Assembly: GCF_003171515.1 (NCBI RefSeq) | Contig: NC_089391.1 | Coordinates: 1,674,001-1,738,000 of the forward strand | Length of the DNA stretch: 64,000 nt | Direction of reading: 5' to 3' | Origin: Pyrenophora tritici-repentis | Lineage: Eukaryota > Ascomycota > Dothideomycetes > Pleosporales > Pleosporaceae | Shown: in pieces, positions 59,507 through 64,000 of the stretch | Layout of the letters: each line of letters opens with the position of its first letter | Numbering within the stretch: position 1 is the stretch's first letter | Notes under the pieces: generated by a model | What the model saw: the letters and a program-made list of their open reading frames with translations, nothing else | What the model was told of the DNA's origin: nothing | Databases searched by the model: none | Position numbers and translations under genes: made by a program

Positions 59507-60583
59507 GCTCTAGATAATGTTGTGCGAAATTGTAGTAGGATAGACGACAGACATGTAAAGAACGTAGGAAGACTACTCTAAGCCTTGACAGTCGCTGACT
59601 GGGTACACTCTACTTATACAGCAGGCACCCATTAGCTTAATCCACTCCCGGTCATCTTGGACGGCTAGAGATCTAAAGGTGGGTATCTAGCACTGGATCC
59701 GGGTGGCGCCCGCACATTGCGTTGAGAAGATTTGCGTAAGTGGATCAGAACGGTCTCTCCAACCAATACAGAATTAGTAAAATACACGGAAACCTGCCAA
59801 ATTGGACGACGCCAAGTGAGTACAATAGCGTTGTGGCCACCGGTAGGACATCAGCCATCAAGCTCTCCGGCACGGTCCGCGTCGCGGAGAGCCGAAGCTG
59901 GTCAATCTCCATATTTGCTGATTACACAATATCCGGGATGCAATTGAAACCCTACGCATCAAATAATTGTATACGGCGGAAGTAGTCAGTGTATGAGACC
60001 GAAAATTGTTCTGGAGGTGTCAACAAAGGAGGGGCAGGCGACTGAAGTAGTTAGCGCATGCCGAAAGATTGATGACTAAGCACATGCGTCTTGTGCTATG
60101 TCATTCTTTGTCCGATCGTCCTGTGTTCATCAGATACCTCACCACATGCAAGAATTACAGCTGAGTTTTCGGCCATGCAAATTTTTACCTGCGGTACATC
60201 GAACGCTCTTCAAAGCTCTAGTCGCAGCACCAACCTCTTTGGGATTTGCTGGTGCTCCTGAGGTCGGTTGTTCAGATGCTGACCGCTTTAGTCGGACATG
60301 CCGCTGCCTGAGCTATTCATATGCGCCGCATAGGCAATGGTTGCTTTTCTACTTTGACTACACCTACTAGCGGTCGGAGTCAGCTCTGACGGGGAATATG
60401 TCAAAAGTGGACCTCGGAGTCGAAGACGCGTATGACATGATGCCAAGGACCCCACCAACGCGGCAAGCGTCCCTTCTTCCTTCACGACTCCGCCATCGCT
60501 CTTTCACCATCGACACTTTCGTTATCGTTGTATCGAGCCTCGTCTGGCTTCGATGCTATACGTGCCTTCTATAGCTGCTCACG
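59507..60583. other. divergent intergenic region
   Basis: This lies between the amidohydrolase and the F-box-like gene, which are transcribed away from each other. Only short frames are present. Confidence 0.7.
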
Positions 60584-61911
60584 ATGGTGGTTCTAGTTGA
60601 TCTAGAAGACGACGAATCTCCTTCGCTCCAAACCCCGCACGCGTCGGGCTTGCTGAACGTCAAGCCACTGTACCATTCTCTGGAAGCTTCACCAGCAGAA
60701 AATGGGGAGGGTGCGGGAGAGACAGAAGAGAGACCGAACCCGAACATTAATGGATTCAGCGCTGCCCTCAGCTGCTATCCGTGAGCTTTAACCATAGCAT
60801 GGACACAATCCGCGCCCTTATGTATGCTAACCAATATTAACTGTATAGAATAGTGAGCCAACTGGCTGCGCAGCTCGATCTCAATACGCTGCATGATCTT
60901 TCGCGGACGTGTAGGCAGTTTCGTGCAAATCTACTGGAATACCGCAGCCAACTTGTCAAGCACACGCTGCATTGCGACAATGAAGACGTCGATTTCAGTG
61001 CGAGAGAGGGCGCTCAGGCATACGCAGAGCAGCGCATGATACCAACAATCTGTGCGCGCGACATGGTTGGCGGCTGTCAGCGCTGCGGCGTCATCGTGTG
61101 TCGGGTATGACGTTTGACAGATGGATAGAGTCGGCGCTAATAAGCTCAGAACTGCACCATGAAGCCGCCGCCTACGCCTGCACTTCGAGTACGTCATCGT
61201 CGGCTATGTAGTACATGCATCAAGGCGCCATTGGCTCTCCTTGTAACTCCGCAGAAGCCTCGCTCACCGTCGGACTCCTCGTCGCCCATGCCACGTCCAG
61301 TCGTGTTCGATGACGATAAACCTCGAGCCTTCACAGCCCCTGCTTTTGAGCGGATTTGCAACTGTGACGATGTAGTCTGGCTTTGTGCGCCATGTGGCAG
61401 GTACCTGCGAAATGCCGACGGCATCTACGTTCGTGGCTGGAGCTGGCGCACACAATATAGGCACTACCTAGGTGGTGTGGGCACTGGCGCTGGCGAAGGA
61501 AACGAGGGTGTAGAATGTGGAAGGCAAATCAGATGTCTTGGTGCACGCCTCGTTGAACACGAGACCTGCGAGGAAGATCCCGTGTTTGAAGTTGCAAGAT
61601 CGCAAACCCCGGAGACACCTGATCGACCTGATCGCTGGAGGGGCACATCCTACTTTCATCAAGAAATCGAAGGCATTGGTGGCGTTCTGAAGATCAAGCT
61701 CAAGAAGCAGTTACGCGTCGGCGAGTGCGTCAAGCTGTACGAGGATGAGAAGGATAGATCCATCCAGTATCTTGAGCGCGAGGTTCGCGGAGATATAAGA
61801 AGCTGGTGCTCTTGGTGCGATCGCGTTGTGTTGAGTAATAAGGATAAAGCCGAAATTGCGGGTACCCAACCTGTATCCAGTGGGTCAAGCTCGACTTCAT
61901 CTATCAAGTGA
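60584..61911 (+). CDS. F-box-like and cysteine-rich protein, function unknown
   Basis: Three exons (60584-60780, 60849-61104, 61150-61911) encode 404 residues. After an acidic N-terminus, residues about 67-105 resemble an F-box (VSQLAAQLDLNTLHDLSRTC then RQFRANLLEYR). A CxxC-rich region follows: GGCQRCGVIVCRNC spans the second splice junction, then LCSTC, RICNCDDVVWLCAPC, and a late RSWCSWCDRVVL. These pairs probably bind zinc. F-box proteins link targets to SCF ubiquitin ligase, so an adaptor role is possible. The protein ends in a Ser-rich stretch. The introns have GTGAGC and GTATGA donors. The start at 60584 is the first ATG. Confidence 0.82.
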
Positions 61912-62560
61912 AGTTACAACTCAAGCGGTAGGGAAATCAAGCCTATACATGATTAGAGTAGCGTAGGGAACAGTCAATCTTATTTTTTGCGATGGAAATT
62001 ACTTCTCACGACCAACACTCTTGCTGATTTGTCCTTGCTATTCTGCTCAACAATCAAAGCCACAGCACAAGCGAGAAACAATTAAATAGCAGCATGAGCT
62101 CTCGTCAATAGTGATAAATTTTATGGTAACCTCTCTTGCCTTTGTTCCCCACACCTGTAGTATGGAAACATGCTTTTGTCGTCGTTAGTTTCTTAAAGAA
62201 GACAGGTAGTTTTGTGAGCTGTGAGTTATAGGGGTAGATGGTAAGGGATGAGACGTGACCTCGATTACATTTACGATGGTATAGACAGTGTCTAGATGCT
62301 AGAGCATAATCTCTTAATAACTTATAGAAACAAAGACTCGGAAGCTTCACCAGAGGGAAAGAGCACACGTATGAATGCATTTGTAATTTTATTTGCCTAG
62401 GCTCTAAACGGCCGACATTATTTGATAAACTATGCCGCAATCTTTCTTTGTTGACCGCCCAAAGTCTTTATCTCCTTAATTATACCAGTGCCCACATTTG
62501 GCGTACCAAACTGAAAAACCATCGACTGCATGATATCGAAGAGAGATCGACCAAGTCTTT
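61912..62560. other. AT-rich convergent intergenic region
   Basis: No gene is seen; it is AT-rich throughout, especially 61930-62450. Confidence 0.65.
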
Positions 62561-63557
62561 TCACACTTGCCTCGCTATCCTTCGCGGGCAAATGAAGGCT
62601 TTACAGAGAGGACATGTGCTGTTACTTTGTCCCCACTGTACCGAGTTCAACAGCCCGCTCAAGCATGTTGTATGAAATCCATGGGATCATACTCGCAGAT
62701 TAACCCAGAAGCGTAACTCTTTGGTCTCTTCTTCGTCCTCGGCTGTACCTTGACAAAGGACACAGAACGCATCCTCACTCGGGTGGGCAATTGGATTGGT
62801 GTGATCATAGACGTTGATCTTGGGGCCGACGGCCTGGAGCGCAACGTCTTGCGCAACTTCGTACTGATTCATGAACCAATGGCGATCATCTTCGATGGCT
62901 CCATCGTTATCTTCCTGGACAGGGTTTGGTTGAGACTGGGTTGGAGTTGGCAAGGATTCTTCTTCTCCCTCTTCTCCCTTTTCTCACTCTCCCTCCTGGT
63001 CGTTGGCAGCCACTTCCGTTTCATCAGCGTTTTCCACATCCTCGGCTCTTGGCACTTCCGTCTCTTCATCATCTCTATTATCCTCGTAATCAACCTCTGG
63101 CCATACCGTAACCCAGTTGTTGACAATTATTATTCTATACATTAGTGATCCAACATCGAGGAGGTGACCATGCATTGCCGAGCCAACCAGCCAGTTCATG
63201 ACTCGGCTTGGATTATTGGTGTCCCCTGGCCTACGGCGGATATCTTGTGCAGATTTCATAAGCAGCCGTATTAGGCCAAGGACATTGAATTTGGCTCTTC
63301 TTGCACTCGAAGTTTAAGAGACCCAGAGAGATTCTCTGCGGCCCGCTCTATCAAATTCTCCAGACACATCTCTGAAATATCTTTTCAGGCGCATGACTGA
63401 CCACGTCTATCAGAGCAGGAGTGTCCACTTCGTCTTGTTTGACGAGGTTGGAAACGGCTTGGTCGAATGCAAAGAGGATTTCCTGGACGGCTCCAACGTT
63501 GGAAGTGAACGGGCGCAGAACTTGCGCCAAATCGGTGTATTGGATGTACCGGGGCAT
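62561..63557 (-). pseudogene. decayed paralogue of the left-edge RING-H2 gene
   Basis: An N-terminal part (from an ATG at 63557) has QEILFAFDQ, matching TEVFCAFDK of the gene at 1-1262, and stops at 63351-63353. In another frame from about 63300 the sequence continues with NWLVGSAM, then an acidic stretch, then a GPKINVYDHTNP block matching GPRIQIKHMAKP, and a RING finger CVLC, SHGFHTTC, CPLC. In-frame TGA stops interrupt it: one inside the acidic run near 62984, and one at 62687-62689 exactly where the third zinc-ligand cysteine should be. About 180 residues of the middle of the intact paralogue are missing. I infer a truncated, non-functional copy. Confidence 0.65.
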
Positions 63558-63812
63558 GATTGAGAGCGGCTGGGTATTATTGATCCTGTTGTCGAGAGCA
63601 ATCGAGTCGATGGGGTTGAGCTGTTGAGTAGTTTCTCGTTTCAACCACTGGGTTAAGGTGCGTCCCTAGGTGGAGAGACACACTATGTCCAGAGACAGGT
63701 TGGTGGTTCGGAGTTTCGGCGCCTCTATTAGGAGAAGTTATAGAGTTGATCTTTATATACGGTGTTAATTAATCGATTCTTGTTTAGACTAACAGGGTCC
63801 GATAAGGATCTC
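63558..63812. other. intergenic, no gene seen
   Basis: Upstream of the RING relic. No gene is seen. It is AT-rich around 63730-63780. Confidence 0.6.
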
Positions 63813-64000
63813 TGAAGTGTTGGTCGTACTGTCGATCGTTTCGCCGACACCGTCGGACAATTCTCCGTCGATAACCCCCTGTCTACTCGCGATCTAGACA
63901 ATTTCATCAAACGTCGGAGACCTTGGGAGGAAGAGCAGTTAACGAAGACTATGTTCCTCGACTTTAAAGGTCACTTAAACGTAGTAGTGAGCTCGCCGAA
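63813..64000 (+). other. open frame cut by the right window edge
   Basis: A plus-strand frame without stops runs from just after a TGA near 63811 to the edge, about 62 codons. It includes TVDRFADTVGQFSVDNP and KTMFLDFKGHLNVVV. It could be the 5' part or an internal exon of a gene or mobile element. I recognise no family, and chance cannot be excluded at this length. Confidence 0.3.

Overview
The window looks like chromosomal DNA of a filamentous ascomycete. Genes are split by many short GT-AG introns (about 45 to 105 bp, often with a CTAAC-like branch site), the products are typical of Pezizomycotina, and gene spacing is moderate. The mix of an AA9 polysaccharide monooxygenase, a heme-thiolate peroxygenase and C2H2/fungal_trans regulators fits Dothideomycetes, probably Pleosporales. 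That placement is an inference from protein character, not from a search.

Layout. 1-3.5 kb: a RING-H2 gene cut by the left edge and a secreted peroxygenase. 3.5-11.9 kb: a gene desert without convincing genes, ahead of a C2H2/fungal_trans regulator (11.9-14.9 kb). 16.4-26 kb: secreted or surface proteins, namely an AA9 LPMO, a GPI-type protein with seven internal repeats, and a membrane-anchored pepsin-like protein lacking its first catalytic Asp. 26.8-30.8 kb: the cell-wall-integrity MAP kinase SLT2 and the ribosome-biogenesis helicase HAS1. 32.5-37.8 kb: a 1736-residue disordered protein. 38.8-41.6 kb: a small hydrophilic protein and a second zinc-finger gene. 42.3-46.7 kb: ARP10 and NOP58 head to head, then a Pol III subunit (RPC17). 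48.6-54.4 kb: a fungal protein of unknown function, a MYND protein and a small RING protein. 54.8-59.5 kb: a broken O-methyltransferase, a glutathionyl-hydroquinone reductase and an amidohydrolase. 60.6-64 kb: an F-box-like/cysteine-rich protein, a decayed paralogue of the left-edge RING gene, and an open frame cut by the right edge.

How the parts relate. HAS1 and NOP58 belong to ribosome biogenesis and RPC17 to Pol III transcription. SLT2 and the surface proteins both concern the cell wall, but nothing here shows that they form one pathway. Decay is visible at the O-methyltransferase, the second RING copy and a short repeat relic at 53.6-53.8 kb. Several of the stop codons fit C-to-T change. 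I see no gene system that I would call new. The best leads are the seven-repeat surface protein, the degenerate membrane aspartic-protease homologue, the RING paralogue with a stop codon at a zinc-ligand cysteine, and structured DNA in the gene desert.

Exon limits were set by hand from reading frame and splice consensus. In every intact multi-exon model the coding length is a multiple of three.
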